Position numbers and translations under genes: made by a program. This document shows, piece after piece, positions 12,671-13,690 of a stretch of DNA of 13,690 nt (position 1 is its first letter; each line of letters opens with the position of its first letter). The notes under the pieces are model-generated. The model did not search any database and was not told the DNA's origin. It saw nothing but the letters and a program-made list of their open reading frames with translations. The stretch spans positions 1 to 13,690 of the forward strand of contig JBEKYH010000075.1 in the NCBI GenBank assembly GCA_049511115.1. The letters are read 5' to 3'. This stretch comes from JBEKYH01 sp049511115 (lineage in GTDB: Bacteria > Planctomycetota > Phycisphaerae > Tepidisphaerales > Tepidisphaeraceae).

Positions 12671-13690
12671 TTACCAGGTTGGCGCCGGGGTATCCCGGAA
12701 ATAACCAGCGACAGGGTCTTGCGGCAGGCCCTTCAATTGTTCGACCACCACCGAGGCGAGGATTTCCGCCCCGTCGTGATTGGTGTGAACGTGCCCGTCG
12801 GCGAAGACGGCGGTCGTGGCTGCCTGGCCCAGTTTGTCGTAGCGCTCGGCCGCGCCTTCATATAAATCGAGCAGCGGCGTGTTCTGGTCCTTGGCGATTT
12901 GCCGCGCCCAATCCGCCGGCGCGGAGGTGCGGGAGATCTTGCCATCTTTCCATGTATTGCGCGGAACCAGCGTGCAGACAATCGGCGTCGCCCCCTTGGC
13001 GCGCGTATCCGCGATCATCTGCCGCATGAACCAGCCGTAGGTGTGGGATGTGCTGGCTTGGCCATTGCGCCCGGCGCTTTGGCGCGTCTCCTCGCCGATG
13101 CCAGGGAGTTCGATGCCGCCGCCGTTGGTGCCGAACTGAATGATGACGATGTCGCCTTTTTTCAGCAGATCGGCCACCCCCTTCCACTCGCCGACATAAA
13201 AGCTGCCGCTGGTGGTGCCCCCCAGGGCGAGGTTGACGAGGTTGGCCTTGTTGGGATCGATGTAGGCGGCGAGGGCCTCGCCCCAGCCCCATTGGCCGTT
13301 GTCGCCGACGCCGCGGCCGTTGCGGACGGTCGAGTCGCCGACGAGGTAGATGCTGGGAAGGGCCGGATCAGAGGCGACGGGCCAGTTCAAAAAGTTCGCC
13401 ACGGCCTGCGGGCTGCCGGTGCGGGCAACTTTGGGCAGCACGACCGAGGGCTGAGTGGCCGGATTAACCGCGCGGGCGGCGGGCGAAAGCACGCTGATGA
13501 TGTTCTGGCGATGCAGCGCCTTGATGCCGGCCAACACATACTGTGCATTCAGCGCCGCGCCATCCGGGCTGGTGTGCACAAAGTCGGCAGGGAAGAATGG
13601 TTTGACCGCATCGGCCCCCATCTGTTCGTAGCGGTCGGCGACCATGTCGGTGAGATCTATGTAGGCAACGCCCTCGTCGAAGGCGATATG
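12671..13690 (-). CDS. Tandem two-domain SGNH/CE12-type esterase, 5' end outside the window
   Basis: The frame runs off the right edge; 339 codons plus TAA are visible. The first 60 or so residues are the end of one SGNH domain (AYIDLTDMVADRY, then ADFVHTSPDGA with the catalytic-type Asp36-x-x-His39 counted from the edge). After a linker containing PATQPS, a complete second SGNH domain follows: YLVGDSTVRNG with Ser120, LALGGTTSG, FGTNGGG with Asn189, and ADGHVHTNHDGA. In this second domain the usual GxND reads GTNG, and Asp298 and His302 are one residue further apart than in DxxH. A start at ATG 13645 would split the first domain, so I treat the gene as partial. It is probably secreted, but the signal is not visible. 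Confidence 0.88.
   Translation of the reverse strand, partial: HIAFDEGVAYIDLTDMVADRYEQMGADAVKPFFPADFVHTSPDGAALNAQYVLAGIKALHRQNIISVLSPAARAVNPATQPSVVLPKVARTGSPQAVANFLNWPVASDPALPSIYLVGDSTVRNGRGVGDNGQWGWGEALAAYIDPNKANLVNLALGGTTSGSFYVGEWKGVADLLKKGDIVIIQFGTNGGGIELPGIGEETRQSAGRNGQASTSHTYGWFMRQMIADTRAKGATPIVCTLVPRNTWKDGKISRTSAPADWARQIAKDQNTPLLDLYEGAAERYDKLGQAATTAVFADGHVHTNHDGAEILASVVVEQLKGLPQDPVAGYFRDTPAPTW

Overview
The window is GC-rich, densely coding bacterial DNA. A planctomycete is the best guess, perhaps of the Phycisphaerae. The guess rests on stacked secreted CE12-type esterases, Thr-Arg/Gln-Pro linkers, dispersed GTAGGTCGGGCTTCAGCCCG-like palindromes, several genes without a clear Shine-Dalgarno, and a tmRNA with no encoded CCA. 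There is no rRNA or marker gene, so this is inference.

Left part (1-2800): a minus-strand NodT/OprM-type outer-membrane efflux lipoprotein, without its pump in the window, and a minus-strand L-rhamnose mutarotase (rhaM). The latter is divergent from an RluA-family pseudouridine synthase. Middle (2866-6946): a minus-strand hypothetical protein; two tandem paralogous five-helix membrane proteins, followed by what looks like the decayed 3' end of a third copy; a small lipoprotein, followed by a decayed copy of its own 3' end; a gene-free stretch of about 490 bp with a dispersed palindrome and a CTCTGTG-type repeat; and a DedA-family membrane protein. A small well-led ORF (6995-7234) follows, then a complete tmRNA gene (ssrA) on the minus strand at 7397-7777 with a readable 20-codon tag.

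Right part (7921-13690): a tightly packed minus-strand operon. In transcription order it holds a protein with two fused SGNH/CE12 domains (cut by the window edge), two paralogous secreted proteins with an N-terminal galactose-binding-like domain plus a CE12 esterase domain, and a secreted GH35 beta-galactosidase. Spacers are 22, 10 and 2 nt. Together the enzymes would remove acetyl groups and galactose from rhamnogalacturonan I or a similar pectic polymer. The mutarotase 6 kb away would handle liberated L-rhamnose, although that link is inferred.

No CRISPR array, transposase, phage gene or obvious defence system was seen. The most unusual items are the four CE12 domains with differing catalytic motifs, the tandem unknown membrane proteins that may be leaderless, and the paired 3'-end gene remnants.
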